A DNA stretch of 33,850 bases from an uncultured bacterium (GTDB lineage Bacteria; Nitrospirota; Thermodesulfovibrionia; Thermodesulfovibrionales; Thermodesulfovibrionaceae), in assembly GCA_937924475.1 (NCBI GenBank), contig CALDSV010000067.1, positions 1-33,850 of the forward strand. Reading direction: 5' to 3'. Below are positions 17,292 through 26,527 of the stretch, one piece after another. Within the stretch, counting starts at the first letter, position 1. Every line of letters begins with the position of its first letter. A model generated the notes under the pieces. That model made no database searches. It was not told the origin of the DNA and saw nothing but the letters and a program-made list of their open reading frames with translations. Position numbers and translations under genes: made by a program.

Positions 17292-18509
17292 ATGGCAAAG
17301 AAATATAAAATATTAGTACTTGATACAGGAAAAGAATGGGGAGGCGGGACAAATAGTCTCATTGAACTTCTCAAAAGAATAAATAAAGATAGATATTTCT
17401 TCAATGCACTATTCTACTATAACTATCCAAAAGGCAATGAATCGGATATAAAAACTGAAATCGAAAAAATTGGATTTAAATTTTTTTTATTGCATCAAAA
17501 ATCTCAACCTATAATTGTTAAAATTTTGAAAGAATTCTTTAGAATTATATTTTTCTTCAGCAAAACTATGAAGAAAAATATAATCTTTTGGATAGATTAT
17601 TTTTGGAGAGTAAAGCCAAACGCTAAAAAAATTGCTCAAATAATAAAAGACCTACGAGTTGACTTACTCTATCTGAATAATCAGCCATCTTCAAATCTTG
17701 AAGGAATCATTGCATCAAGGTTATCTAATATACCAGTAATACAACACTGTAGAACAAGAACAAAACTTGAACCATTTGTAGTTAATATTTCAAATTCAAC
17801 CCTTAATAAAATAATATGTACCTCAGGAGGAGTCAAAAATGACTTAATTATAAGAGGTATAAATCCAGATAAATGTATCGTTGTTTACAATGGAATAGAC
17901 TCCAGAACAAAACCTTCTAAATCTCCTGAAGAAATAAAGGAAAAATTAGGAATTTCAAATGATTCATCAATTATTATTGGGTCAGTCTCCTCTTTGTTAA
18001 AAAGAAAAAGAGTTGATAATTTAATAGATATTATATCCCTAATAAAAAAGCGTTCCATAAACAATATTAAGTGTATCGTTGTAGGAGAAGGCCCAGAAAA
18101 GAAAAAATTGTTGAAATATGTTCATGAAAAGAATTTACAAACCACTATTATTTTCACAGGTTTTCAATCTGATGCTATTTCTTATATTAATGCCATGGAT
18201 ATATTTCTTCTGACTTCCGAATCAGAAGGTCTCCCAAGAGTTATATTAGAAGCAATGCTAATGGGTAAACCTGTATTAGCCTACAACATCCCAGGTCCTT
18301 CTGATTTGATCATTGATGGAGAAACAGGCTATTTAATTTCAACAGGTGACACTGAAAATTTTGCAAATCATCTTCTGAAATTAATTGAAGACAAGAAATT
18401 AAGAATAGAAATGGGGAAAAAAGCAAAAGAGAGAGCTATTCAACATTTCTCTATTGAAAATTATATATCTGGCGTTGAAAAAGTTTTCCTTGAGGTGCTA
18501 GAAAAATGA
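17292..18509 (+). CDS. GT4 glycosyltransferase
   Basis: The 405-residue GT-B glycosyltransferase begins with AKKYKILVLDTGKEWGGGTNSL, where the glycine-rich loop binds the acceptor or donor. It continues with CRTRTKL, YNGIDSR, the donor-side SSLLKRKRVDNL and TSESEGLPRVILEAMLMGKPVLAYN (EX7E motif). TTG at 17289 also opens the frame, but the ATG at 17292 is preferred. No strong ribosome site is seen. Its donor and acceptor are unknown, and its position among LPS genes suggests core or O-antigen assembly. The stop overlaps the next start by four bases (ATGA). Confidence 0.87.
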   Translation: MAKKYKILVLDTGKEWGGGTNSLIELLKRINKDRYFFNALFYYNYPKGNESDIKTEIEKIGFKFFLLHQKSQPIIVKILKEFFRIIFFFSKTMKKNIIFWIDYFWRVKPNAKKIAQIIKDLRVDLLYLNNQPSSNLEGIIASRLSNIPVIQHCRTRTKLEPFVVNISNSTLNKIICTSGGVKNDLIIRGINPDKCIVVYNGIDSRTKPSKSPEEIKEKLGISNDSSIIIGSVSSLLKRKRVDNLIDIISLIKKRSINNIKCIVVGEGPEKKKLLKYVHEKNLQTTIIFTGFQSDAISYINAMDIFLLTSESEGLPRVILEAMLMGKPVLAYNIPGPSDLIIDGETGYLISTGDTENFANHLLKLIEDKKLRIEMGKKAKERAIQHFSIENYISGVEKVFLEVLEK

Positions 18510-19636
18510 TATATGTTATTTTGAGTTATCTCCTATATCCAATTTTGTATTTTTTAATTACAATAAAAAAGAAAAATTTAGTTCCCAAAATTTTAGTCAT
18601 ACAAACTGCTAAAATAGGAGATCTTATATGTTCGACACCCATCTTCAGAGAGATCAAAAAAAAATATCCAGAATCCAATTTAACTGCTATGGTTAATCCT
18701 ATAGCAAAGGAGATAGTAGAGTATAACCCTTATTTAGATAAAATCATATTAGTAAAACCCTCTAATTATAAAGGTTTTTTGGGGAAGATAAAACTTTCTA
18801 ATCTAATTCGTAAAGGAAACTATGACATAGTTATATGTCTTAACCCTAATGTTACCTATGCTATTACCCTATTTTGGGCACTAATTCCTAAAAGAATTTC
18901 TATAATTCCAAAATTTTCAGGCATAACATTTAAACTGGCCTCAAAATTTTTCAATTACTGCACAAAGCATTCTGGTAGCCAATTAATAACTGAAACATAT
19001 CTTAAAATGCTTGAATTTATAGATATTCAAACTGATAATAAAACTAAAGAAGTTTATTATACAAAAAATGCTGATGCAAAAGTTATAGAACTTTTGAGGA
19101 ATATAAAAAAACCTCTAATAGGGATCGGGGTTAGCAGTGGAAACAAATTAAAAGAGTTAGGTATAGATAAAACTGCTAAATTAATCAATGCTTTGTTAGA
19201 AAACACAAACGCTTCAATTGTATTTGTTGGTTCATCTGAAGACATTCAAATAAGTAACTCTATCTTAAATTTAGTCATTAAAAAAAATAGGGTAATCGAT
19301 ACAACTGGTAAATTTTCCCTTAGTGAGCTGCCTGCTCTTATAAAAAGACTATCACTTTTCATTGGTGTTGACTCTGCTGTTGTATACATAGCCGAAGCTT
19401 TATCTATTCCTATAATCCATATTGCAGGACCTCTCAATATTTTAGAACAACATCCTGTTGGAAAAAAAGTCATAACTATTCAAAAGAAAATCTCTTGTGT
19501 GCCATGTTGCTATATCTTTAAAACCCCCTATGAATGTAAGATTAAAACTAAAGAGTGCATAAAAGTGATTGAAATAGAAGAAATAGTCAATGCAGCAAAA
19601 AAATTACTCATTAATGGAAATGTTTCAGAAAGATAA
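18506..19636 (+). CDS. GT9 glycosyltransferase with N-terminal hydrophobic segment, third copy
   Basis: The 376-residue protein has a hydrophobic segment at residues 3-20 (YVILSYLLYPILYFLITI), probably a membrane anchor or signal-like helix. The GT9 start PKILVIQTAKIGDLICSTPIF follows. The donor-side motif is GVDSAVVYIAEALSIPIIHIAGP, in which the usual 'D(S/T)(A/G)xMHxA' has lost its Met-His (here VVYIA). The tail has six cysteines in CVPCCYIFKTPYECK and the following TKEC. This loss of the common His could mean altered activity. It overlaps the preceding GT4 by four bases and runs into the membrane ligase gene. Confidence 0.82.
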   Translation: MIYVILSYLLYPILYFLITIKKKNLVPKILVIQTAKIGDLICSTPIFREIKKKYPESNLTAMVNPIAKEIVEYNPYLDKIILVKPSNYKGFLGKIKLSNLIRKGNYDIVICLNPNVTYAITLFWALIPKRISIIPKFSGITFKLASKFFNYCTKHSGSQLITETYLKMLEFIDIQTDNKTKEVYYTKNADAKVIELLRNIKKPLIGIGVSSGNKLKELGIDKTAKLINALLENTNASIVFVGSSEDIQISNSILNLVIKKNRVIDTTGKFSLSELPALIKRLSLFIGVDSAVVYIAEALSIPIIHIAGPLNILEQHPVGKKVITIQKKISCVPCCYIFKTPYECKIKTKECIKVIEIEEIVNAAKKLLINGNVSER

Positions 19637-19646
19637 AGTAGGAATA

Positions 19647-20906
19647 ATGATAAATCATGGGATTTTGTTTTGTTTTTGTATTTTAATATTTTTCTTACCT
19701 ATAGCTCATACTGCCACAATTCGCTCTTTTACAATATTCACTCCTCTAATTCTAATTATAATAAGATATTATTTCCTAAGGGATATTAGATTTATTAATA
19801 CCTCCTTTGAATTACCTTTTCTTGCTTTCTTTATTACTGCATTAATTTCATTATTTACATCTATAGATCTCCATGAAAGTGTCAAAGAAATTTGGGGTGA
19901 ACTCATTATCCCTATACTAGTCTTTTATTCAGTATATTTAACCATTAAAAAAGAAAAAGAGGCTTTTTTACTTATTAAAATTCTATTTTTTAGCAGTTTT
20001 ATTTTTAGTGCCTACTCTTTTTATGATTTTTATGTCCACAAAGGGCATTTCTTCTCAGCTGTTTATAGAGCCGGAGGATTAAGGGATCCTGGGGGTGGAG
20101 AAGTAGCAGCTTTATATCATTGCATGGTTATTCCCTTTATTATATTTTCAATTTTTTACTCTCAAGTATTTAAAAATCATATTTTTTTATCATGTCTCTT
20201 GCTAATTAATTTTTTGGCTTTTCACTTAACTTTTGTCAGAGCTGGTATGATAGCTATAATTTTTCAAATTCTCTTTGTTTCGTTATTATTACTGTTGGAT
20301 AAGAAATGGAAAATGAGTTTGATCTTACTCATAATTATAGTCTCTATCGGAACTCTCTACATGGAGAAAAAAATGTTTCGTGAAATGCATACAGAAAAAA
20401 TACCCTCCTTAACTGAATACTTCAAATTAACTCCTGAAGAAATTGCCGGTAAAAATCCTTCCTCAATGAGACAAAGACTCGCAATGTGGAAAACAGCAAT
20501 AGATAAAATCTCTGAAAATCCCTTTTATCCCCATGGTTATGGAAGATTTTTATTTGGTAAAACGGTCAGGAATGAAAACAATAGGCATTTTATATATCCC
20601 CAAACTCATAATACTTTTATTGGAATTGCCTTTGAGTTAGGCATTCAAGGGTTTTTAGTGTTTTTGTGGATGATAGGGACATTCTTTATTGTTTGTTTGA
20701 AATACTGGGTTAAATCAAATAATTGTTCAATTAAATTTTTTTCTGGATCATTAATGACAATGATGATTGGATACTGGGTAAACAATTTCTTTGGAAGCTT
20801 TGATGGAGATGATACAAAATTACTATTTATGGTTTTATTAGGAATTGGGATGGCTGTTATGCATAAAATTCCTAAAGAAATTGGAATGGTTAGAAAGAAT
20901 GATTAG
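19647..20906 (+). CDS. O-antigen ligase / polymerase-like membrane protein (Wzy_C family)
   Basis: The protein of about 419 residues has roughly ten to twelve hydrophobic segments. A large periplasmic loop holds SMRQRLAMWKTAIDKISENP, GYGRF and QTHNTFIGIAFELGIQG, the Arg and His pattern of the Wzy_C (O-antigen ligase/WaaL) family. WaaL joins undecaprenyl-linked O-antigen to the lipid A core in the periplasm; Wzy polymerases share this domain, so the exact activity is open. The frame opens at 19590 inside the previous gene, but the ATG at 19647 has AGGA upstream and directly precedes the first membrane helix, so I prefer it. Confidence 0.82.
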   Translation: MINHGILFCFCILIFFLPIAHTATIRSFTIFTPLILIIIRYYFLRDIRFINTSFELPFLAFFITALISLFTSIDLHESVKEIWGELIIPILVFYSVYLTIKKEKEAFLLIKILFFSSFIFSAYSFYDFYVHKGHFFSAVYRAGGLRDPGGGEVAALYHCMVIPFIIFSIFYSQVFKNHIFLSCLLLINFLAFHLTFVRAGMIAIIFQILFVSLLLLLDKKWKMSLILLIIIVSIGTLYMEKKMFREMHTEKIPSLTEYFKLTPEEIAGKNPSSMRQRLAMWKTAIDKISENPFYPHGYGRFLFGKTVRNENNRHFIYPQTHNTFIGIAFELGIQGFLVFLWMIGTFFIVCLKYWVKSNNCSIKFFSGSLMTMMIGYWVNNFFGSFDGDDTKLLFMVLLGIGMAVMHKIPKEIGMVRKND

Positions 20907-21933
20907 AAAAATTTTATTTATTAGACGCGATAACATAGGAGATCTTATTTGCACTACCCCTGCTATATCTGCTGTAAGGCAAGCTTATCCTGATGTAAAA
21001 ATTGGTATTCTTGTAAATACATATAACGCCGAGGTTGTTATGAACAATCCCGATATTGATGAAATTTATGTCTATCAAAAAGCAAAGCATATTCCTGAAA
21101 AAAATAAACTAATAGTATGGCTTAATAATATAAAAATTCTTATGAAACTTAGAGAAGAAAAGTACGATTGTGCTATTGCTTGTGGAACTTATTCGGCGAG
21201 ATTAGCACGGTATACTTACTTTTCTGGAGCAAAATTAAGAATTGGTTATGTCTCTTATAATACCTCCAAATCATTTTTTTATAATTATGCAAAAATAGAT
21301 TCTAAAAATTCCTTACATGAAGTGGAAAGAGTTTTTAATCTTCTTGAACCCCTCGGCATCAAAGGAAAACCAGGAAAACTTAAAATTTATCCATCACAAT
21401 TTGAAATTCAAAATCTAAAAATTTTCTTGGAAAAAATTTCTAATAAAAATAAACCTCTAATCGCCTTTCATATCAGTAGCAGAAAACCTGAAAATCGATG
21501 GTCTTCAGAAAATTTTATAGACCTTGCAAGGCTTATTTTTAATAATTACGATGTAAACATATTGCTTTTATGGTCTCCGGGAAGTAAAGACAATCCATTT
21601 CATCCTGGAGATGACGAAAAAGCTAAAATTATAATTAAAAATTTACCAGAAATAATTCCTTATAAAACTATTAATCTAAAGCAACTCATTGCAGCATTAA
21701 ATATGGCATCTGTAGTAGTTTGCCTTGATGGAGGCGCAATGCACATTGCCGCAGCCTTAGGTAAACCAATAGTTACTATATGGGGATCAACAGATCCTAA
21801 TAGATGGAGACCCTGGGGGGTTAAGCATATTATTTTACAAGACGCAAATAAAAAAGCTGAAAATGTCAAAGTAATTGATGTTTTTGAAGCAACATCAACT
21901 TTCATTGAGGACCTACTGAAAAATGACACTTAA
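20899..21933 (+). CDS. GT9 glycosyltransferase (heptosyltransferase family), fourth copy
   Basis: The 344-residue protein, counted from the ATG at 20899, begins IRKILFIRRDNIGDLICTTPAISAVRQ, a standard GT9 start. Donor-side motifs are FHISSRKPENRWSSENF and LDGGAMHIAAALGKPIVTIWGSTDPNRWRPW, which retain the usual Met-His. Unlike the other three GT9 proteins here it lacks the C-terminal Cys cluster. The frame extends 18 codons upstream into the ligase gene, but the conserved N-terminus fixes the start at 20899, where it overlaps the ligase stop by eight bases. It may add a heptose to the core; the acceptor is unknown. Confidence 0.87.
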   Translation: MIRKILFIRRDNIGDLICTTPAISAVRQAYPDVKIGILVNTYNAEVVMNNPDIDEIYVYQKAKHIPEKNKLIVWLNNIKILMKLREEKYDCAIACGTYSARLARYTYFSGAKLRIGYVSYNTSKSFFYNYAKIDSKNSLHEVERVFNLLEPLGIKGKPGKLKIYPSQFEIQNLKIFLEKISNKNKPLIAFHISSRKPENRWSSENFIDLARLIFNNYDVNILLLWSPGSKDNPFHPGDDEKAKIIIKNLPEIIPYKTINLKQLIAALNMASVVVCLDGGAMHIAAALGKPIVTIWGSTDPNRWRPWGVKHIILQDANKKAENVKVIDVFEATSTFIEDLLKNDT

Positions 21934-23029
21934 AATTCTTCACACAGAATCATCACCCGGATGGGGTGGGCAAGAAAACAGAACACTTAACGAAGCCTTA
22001 GGATTAGAAAAATTAGGGGCAAAAGTCTATATTTTATGCCAACCTAACAGCATTCTCTTTCAAAAAGCACAGGAATCTGGAATAGAAGTTTTTACCTATC
22101 CTATGAGAAAAAGCTATGACATTAAAGCAGTTTACTTTACTATGAAACTTATAAATAAATTAGGGATAGATGTGATAAATTCCCACAGTGGCAAAGACAC
22201 TTACATTTCCTCTATTGCAGGGAAGCTTTCAAGAAAGCCACTTCTTTTGGTGAGAACCCGTCATCTTGCTTTGCCTATTACATCAACTTTCTCCTATAAG
22301 TATCTTTCCCATGTAATTATTACTGTTAGTGAATATGTTAGAAATTATTTAATAAGTAAAGGAATTAATGGGCAAAAAGTCTTCTCTGTTCCCACCGGTA
22401 TTGACATTGCAAAATTTAATCCTGATAGAGTAAAAGCTACCCTAAGGGAAGAGCTCAAATTAAATGAAAATATACCTCTTGTGGGGACAGTAGCAGTTTT
22501 AAGAAAAAAGAAGGGGCATCATATTCTTTTAGAAGCTATTCCCTCTGTTTTATACAAGATTCCTAATGCTCGTTTTGTTTTTGTTGGTGATGGACCACAA
22601 AGAAAAAACATTGAAAATAAAATAAAAGAGCTTAAATTGCATGATAATGTAATAATCCTTGGCCACAGAAATGACATACCTGAAATTTTAAAGTCCATTG
22701 ATATTTTTGTCTTACCTACAATTCAAGAAGCATTGGGTACTTCCTTTCTGGAAGCAATGGCTATGCAAAAACCTGTTATTGGCTCGAATGTGGATGGTGT
22801 AAAGGAAGTAATCGATGATGGTATAAATGGATACCTCTTTCCTCCAGAAGACACTAAAACCTTAGCAGAGAAAATTATTAAACTTTTAAAAGACAAAGAG
22901 AAAGCTTTTGAAATGGGACTTAAAGGACAACAAAAGGTTTACAGTAAATATACAATTGAGCATATGTGCAATAGTATGCTCGAAGTATATACTAAAAACT
23001 TAAAATCCCTCAAAGACTCCAATAGATAA
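21923..23029 (+). CDS. GT4 glycosyltransferase, last gene of the polysaccharide operon
   Basis: The 368-residue GT-B protein starts TLKILHTESSPGWGGQENRTL and continues with TRHLALP, SVPTGIDIAKFNPD, VLRKKKGHHILL and LPTIQEALGTSFLEAMAMQKPVIGS, the EX7E-type donor motif. The N-terminal HTESSPGWGGQE block is typical of GT4 proteins in LPS clusters; the sugar cannot be assigned. It overlaps the preceding GT9 by 11 bases. Its 3' end overlaps the convergent dehydrogenase gene by 20 bases, so the two transcripts are complementary at their tails. Confidence 0.88.
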   Translation: MTLKILHTESSPGWGGQENRTLNEALGLEKLGAKVYILCQPNSILFQKAQESGIEVFTYPMRKSYDIKAVYFTMKLINKLGIDVINSHSGKDTYISSIAGKLSRKPLLLVRTRHLALPITSTFSYKYLSHVIITVSEYVRNYLISKGINGQKVFSVPTGIDIAKFNPDRVKATLREELKLNENIPLVGTVAVLRKKKGHHILLEAIPSVLYKIPNARFVFVGDGPQRKNIENKIKELKLHDNVIILGHRNDIPEILKSIDIFVLPTIQEALGTSFLEAMAMQKPVIGSNVDGVKEVIDDGINGYLFPPEDTKTLAEKIIKLLKDKEKAFEMGLKGQQKVYSKYTIEHMCNSMLEVYTKNLKSLKDSNR

Positions 23030-24320
23030 AACCTTGACTTTCTGCTTCTTTTTTGTCATATATATTTTTGATATCAATTAATACATAAGGTTGATTCATT
23101 AAATTTTTATAAATTTGTAGATTGTAATTATCCAGAAAAACTTTATGTTTCACTGCTAAAACAATGCAATCATATGGTGAATTAGAGCTTAAATCTTCAA
23201 TAAAATTAATTTCTCTTTCCTCAAAGCCTAACTCTTTTACAGTGGGATCAAATACATAAACTTTTATTCCAAAATCCTGAAGCTCTCTAATTAGCTCAAA
23301 AACCTTACTGTTCCTTAAATCGGGAACATTTTCTTTAAAGGTGGCCCCCATGATTAACACTTTTGATCCCCTCACTTTTTTGTCTGCCTTTATCAAAATT
23401 TTAATTATTTCATGAGCTATGTAAATCGGAACTGATTCATTTACCCCTCTACCAGCCAAAATTAACTCTGGAACATGACCTATTTGCATTGCTTTGTGGG
23501 CAAGATAATAAGGATCAACAGGTATGCAATGACCTCCTACAAGACCTGGTTCAAAGGGTAAAAAATTCCATTTTGTTCTTGCTGCTGATAAAACCTCTTT
23601 TGTATCAATGTTAAGTTTATGAAAAATAATAGCAAGCTCATTCATCAAGGCAATGTTTATATCTCTTTGAATGTTTTCAATTACTTTGGCTGCTTCAGCT
23701 GTTTTTATGTCTGATGTTTTGTATACTCCTGCTTTTGCTACTTTACTATAAACAGAGGCAATAATTTCTAAAGCTTCAGGCGTATCGGCAGATACAACTT
23801 TTATCACTTTTTCTATAGTATGCTCTTTATCTCCAGGATTTACTCTTTCTGGTGAATAGCCTACCCAAAAATCAACTTTCCATTTTAACCCACTTTTCTT
23901 TTCAATGATGGGTACACATATTTCCTCTGTGGCACCCGGATATACAGTAGATTCAAAAACTGCAATACCACCCTTTGCAATAACTTGCCCTACAGTTTCA
24001 GAGGCTGAAACTAAAAAGGATAAATCAGGATTTTTAAGCTTATCAACAGGGGTAGGCACTGCAACTATGATAAACTTGAATCTATCATATTCTGAGAGAT
24101 TGTCAGTAAACTGTATTTTAGAGTTTAAGAGTTCCTTATTAGAAATCTCACCATTTATGTCATTTCCTTCTCTAAGTTGTTTTATTCTTTTAGAATTTTT
24201 GTCGTAACCAACTACTTTAAAAAACTTTGATAGGCTTAAAGCAAGGGGTAAACCTACATAACCAAGTCCTATAAGAAGAATCTTTTCTTTGCCAGACAGG
24301 AGATCTTTAAAATTTATCAT
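23010..24320 (-). CDS. Nucleotide-sugar 6-dehydrogenase (UDP-HexNAc/UDP-Glc type, TviB/WbpA-like)
   Basis: The 436-residue enzyme oxidises C6 of a UDP-sugar to a carboxylate using two NAD+. It shows the NAD site GLGYVGLPLA (18-27), FESTVYPGATEE (122-133), K212 and N216 of the active site, and the catalytic Cys265 in GGHCIPVDPYYLA. The PGATEE and NPGDKEH segments look more like the UDP-GlcNAc/GalNAc dehydrogenases (TviB, WbpA) than plain UDP-glucose dehydrogenase. The product would feed the neighbouring LPS or O-antigen cluster, although it sits on the opposite strand. The ATG overlaps the stop of the flavodoxin-like gene (ATGA), so the two are coupled. Confidence 0.9.
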   Translation of the reverse strand: MINFKDLLSGKEKILLIGLGYVGLPLALSLSKFFKVVGYDKNSKRIKQLREGNDINGEISNKELLNSKIQFTDNLSEYDRFKFIIVAVPTPVDKLKNPDLSFLVSASETVGQVIAKGGIAVFESTVYPGATEEICVPIIEKKSGLKWKVDFWVGYSPERVNPGDKEHTIEKVIKVVSADTPEALEIIASVYSKVAKAGVYKTSDIKTAEAAKVIENIQRDINIALMNELAIIFHKLNIDTKEVLSAARTKWNFLPFEPGLVGGHCIPVDPYYLAHKAMQIGHVPELILAGRGVNESVPIYIAHEIIKILIKADKKVRGSKVLIMGATFKENVPDLRNSKVFELIRELQDFGIKVYVFDPTVKELGFEEREINFIEDLSSNSPYDCIVLAVKHKVFLDNYNLQIYKNLMNQPYVLIDIKNIYDKKEAESQGFIYWSL

Positions 24321-24790
24321 CCAAGCCTCTCCAACACCTCCACATATTTATTAACCATCTCATTTATTTCTTTGTCTATTCTTTCATCGGGCTTGCCAAT
24401 GGAAACAGGTCCATAATGTCCAAGTCTTGTAAATCCAAGACATATGCAGCCGTGAATGAGAAAAGCCTTTAGTATATCAAGGCATACAGTCTCACCGCCA
24501 CCACCAATCATTCCAGTGGAAGTGAAAGCAGCTACCAATTTACCTTCGATTTTTCTGTAATACTTTACGCTCTCATCAATGAATTTTTTAACCTCTGCTG
24601 CCATGGTTCCAAAGTAATTTGGAGAACCAATTATATATCCATTGTATTTGGGAAGGCTGTCAATATCTACTTTATCAACGGTAAATAGATCAACTGAAAC
24701 TCCTTTTTGAGATAACCTATCTGCTATCATCTTTGCCATTTTCTCTGTATTTCCTGATCTCGAGTAATAAGCAACCAATACTTTCTTCAT
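24317..24790 (-). CDS. Flavodoxin / NADPH-dependent FMN reductase family protein
   Basis: The 157-residue protein has the FMN phosphate loop YYSRSGNTEKMAK (8-20), the flavin-binding GSPNYFGTMAAEVKKF and a third loop FTSTGMIGGGGE. This places it in the flavodoxin-like superfamily, near WrbA/NAD(P)H quinone oxidoreductases. It would bind FMN and pass electrons in the cytoplasm; its partner is unknown. GGAGG lies nine bases before the ATG, and an extended -10 (24822-24830) is 32 bases upstream. It is cotranscribed with the sugar dehydrogenase, which gives no clear metabolic link. Confidence 0.88.
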   Translation of the reverse strand: MKKVLVAYYSRSGNTEKMAKMIADRLSQKGVSVDLFTVDKVDIDSLPKYNGYIIGSPNYFGTMAAEVKKFIDESVKYYRKIEGKLVAAFTSTGMIGGGGETVCLDILKAFLIHGCICLGFTRLGHYGPVSIGKPDERIDKEINEMVNKYVEVLERLG

Positions 24791-24821
24791 TTTATCTACC
24801 TCCTTGAAGGATTTAATTTAA

Positions 24822-24830
24822 ATTATAACA
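24822..24830 (-). promoter_or_regulatory. Extended -10 promoter of the flavodoxin-like and dehydrogenase genes
   Basis: On the minus strand TGTTATAAT (24830-24822) is a perfect extended -10. Transcription should start near 24815, with GGAGG in the leader. A second TATAAT (24848-24843) lies just upstream and could be an alternative. The -35 region is unconvincing. Confidence 0.5.
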
Positions 24831-24922
24831 TATCACTTTTTTTATTATAAGCATTCTTTCAGATGAGGCTTATTATAACTTTATTACATGTTAATTTTGA
24901 CTTTTTTGCAATGTCTCCTTAA

Positions 24923-25339
24923 TTAATTGCCCCTTAAGTGGAGTTTAAATTCGTAGTCCGCTAACTCGTCCTTCTTCTTTATAAGAAGCCATTGATCTAC
25001 TTTTCCTTTAATTTTCAATAGTACAAATCTCCCCATTAAAATCTTACCTTTCAGAAATATCTCCCAGTGCCCTTCTTCAATTGAACCTTTAACAGTGAAG
25101 TATTCTCCTTTGTCCCATATGTAAACCTTTCCTGCTCCGTATTGTCCCTCTGGAATATCTCCCTCAAAGTCACCATAATCTAACGGATGGTCTTCTACCA
25201 TGATAGCGAGTCTCTTGTCTTGAGGATTCATAGAGGGTCCTTTTGGTACTGCCCAGGATTTTAATACTCCATCCTTTTCAAGCCTTAAGTCAAAATGCAG
25301 TTGCTTTGCGTGATGCTCATGGACTACAAAGTAAGGCAT
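24923..25339 (-). CDS. Stand-alone LigD-type DNA 3'-phosphoesterase domain protein
   Basis: The 138-residue protein corresponds to the phosphoesterase (PE) domain of bacterial LigD. That domain trims 3'-phosphate and 3'-ribonucleotide ends during break repair. All key residues of Pseudomonas LigD have equivalents at the same spacing: H9, H15, D17 and R19 in [15 protein letters not shown], then H51 and Y55 in [21 protein letters not shown]. It lacks the ligase and polymerase domains, and no Ku or ATP-dependent ligase gene is in the window. GGAG lies seven bases before the ATG, and the gene follows truD by 12 bases as last gene of a leftward operon. Confidence 0.92.
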   Translation of the reverse strand: MPYFVVHEHHAKQLHFDLRLEKDGVLKSWAVPKGPSMNPQDKRLAIMVEDHPLDYGDFEGDIPEGQYGAGKVYIWDKGEYFTVKGSIEEGHWEIFLKGKILMGRFVLLKIKGKVDQWLLIKKKDELADYEFKLHLRGN

Positions 25340-25351
25340 CTTTTGCTCCTT

Positions 25352-26527
25352 TTATTTTTTTGCAAAAATTCTTTTTATGAGCATGGTAGCGTAACTTCCT
25401 CGAGGAAGAAAAAATTTCAGATAAAGCTTTATTTTATTCATGTATATTTCATCTTCACTTATTTGAAATTGAAAATTTTTTGGTATTACAATGACTTCTC
25501 TATTTACTGATTTGAAAAAGGCTTGTCTAATTTTTCTTAAATTGAACATGGAAGGTTTTATTTGCCTTTCAATTAATAATGCCTCATATATACTTTGAGT
25601 AATATTATCTGGCATGATAGCTTTTGAAGAAGGCGTAGGTAAGGAGAGTTTTTTTAAATATTTAAATTTTTTTTCATCTAAAGTATTGTAGAAAATATAA
25701 TCTCCTGCAATCCCTCGGTGTTTTAGAATTTCTTCTTCTGTTAAAATTTGGAGTAAAAGCCTCCTTAATGTTTCATTCCAGAGAAAACTTTGATAACAGG
25801 CAAAAAACATTGACATTTCCTCTTTAGGTATTCTCTTTAAAACTGTGATGTAATCTTTTGGATTTTTCAATAAATGGCTGAAAGAAAATCTTTCCATGTT
25901 AGTTTTAGCTAATCTTAAGCATTCCTCCCAATTTCCCCACTTCTCAAAAATCTGTCTTTTTCTCCTTTTTGCCTCTCCTTTGTCCTCTGGATAAATATGA
26001 GTAAGATATATTTTTAAAGCTCCATTGTAATGAGCTTTAAGTAATTTCTCTCCTATAAATCCTTGATTTTGATCATAGCTTCCAAATCTCTGATCATCAA
26101 AATAATTTACGAAACCATAATTTTTTATTTTCTCCAAATGGTCAACAATCCATTCCTTAGCTTGCTGAGGCATAGACCTTACAATAATTTCAAATTCATT
26201 CCCTATAATATACTTGGGATCCATGGGTTCTGAGGAGAAATTTATGAATTTTAAGGAATAATTCTTTTCCTGTATAGATATTTTTCTGGGAGCATTTTTT
26301 ATAGAAATAAATTGCTCTGTAAGAGCATGCCTGTCTTTTTTACCTCCATAAGAAATATGGGAAAAGGGAATATTTAAATTTTTGGAAATTTTCCTTAAAA
26401 GATCCAAGGTATTCCATCCCTTTTTTTTAAGAAGATAAATACCGTACTCACCCTTTTTGTTGAAAGGAAGGGATGTTACTTCTTTTACAACGAAGTCTTC
26501 AGCTCTAACTTTTATTTTGTATTGCAT
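25352..26527 (-). CDS. truD: tRNA pseudouridine(13) synthase
   Basis: TruD isomerises uridine 13 in tRNA(Glu) to pseudouridine. The 391-residue protein has the N-terminal DFVVKEV, the catalytic motif GGKKDRHALTEQ with Asp65, and the TruD-specific NYFDDQRFGS. The C-terminal part carries FFACYQSFLWNE and GIAGDYIFYNT, the last lying in the inserted TRUD domain. Length is somewhat above that of the E. coli protein (about 350) and close to the archaeal type. The ATG begins 23 bases inside the flippase gene, so the two overlap. The frame ends 12 bases before the PE gene. Confidence 0.95.
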   Translation of the reverse strand: MQYKIKVRAEDFVVKEVTSLPFNKKGEYGIYLLKKKGWNTLDLLRKISKNLNIPFSHISYGGKKDRHALTEQFISIKNAPRKISIQEKNYSLKFINFSSEPMDPKYIIGNEFEIIVRSMPQQAKEWIVDHLEKIKNYGFVNYFDDQRFGSYDQNQGFIGEKLLKAHYNGALKIYLTHIYPEDKGEAKRRKRQIFEKWGNWEECLRLAKTNMERFSFSHLLKNPKDYITVLKRIPKEEMSMFFACYQSFLWNETLRRLLLQILTEEEILKHRGIAGDYIFYNTLDEKKFKYLKKLSLPTPSSKAIMPDNITQSIYEALLIERQIKPSMFNLRKIRQAFFKSVNREVIVIPKNFQFQISEDEIYMNKIKLYLKFFLPRGSYATMLIKRIFAKK

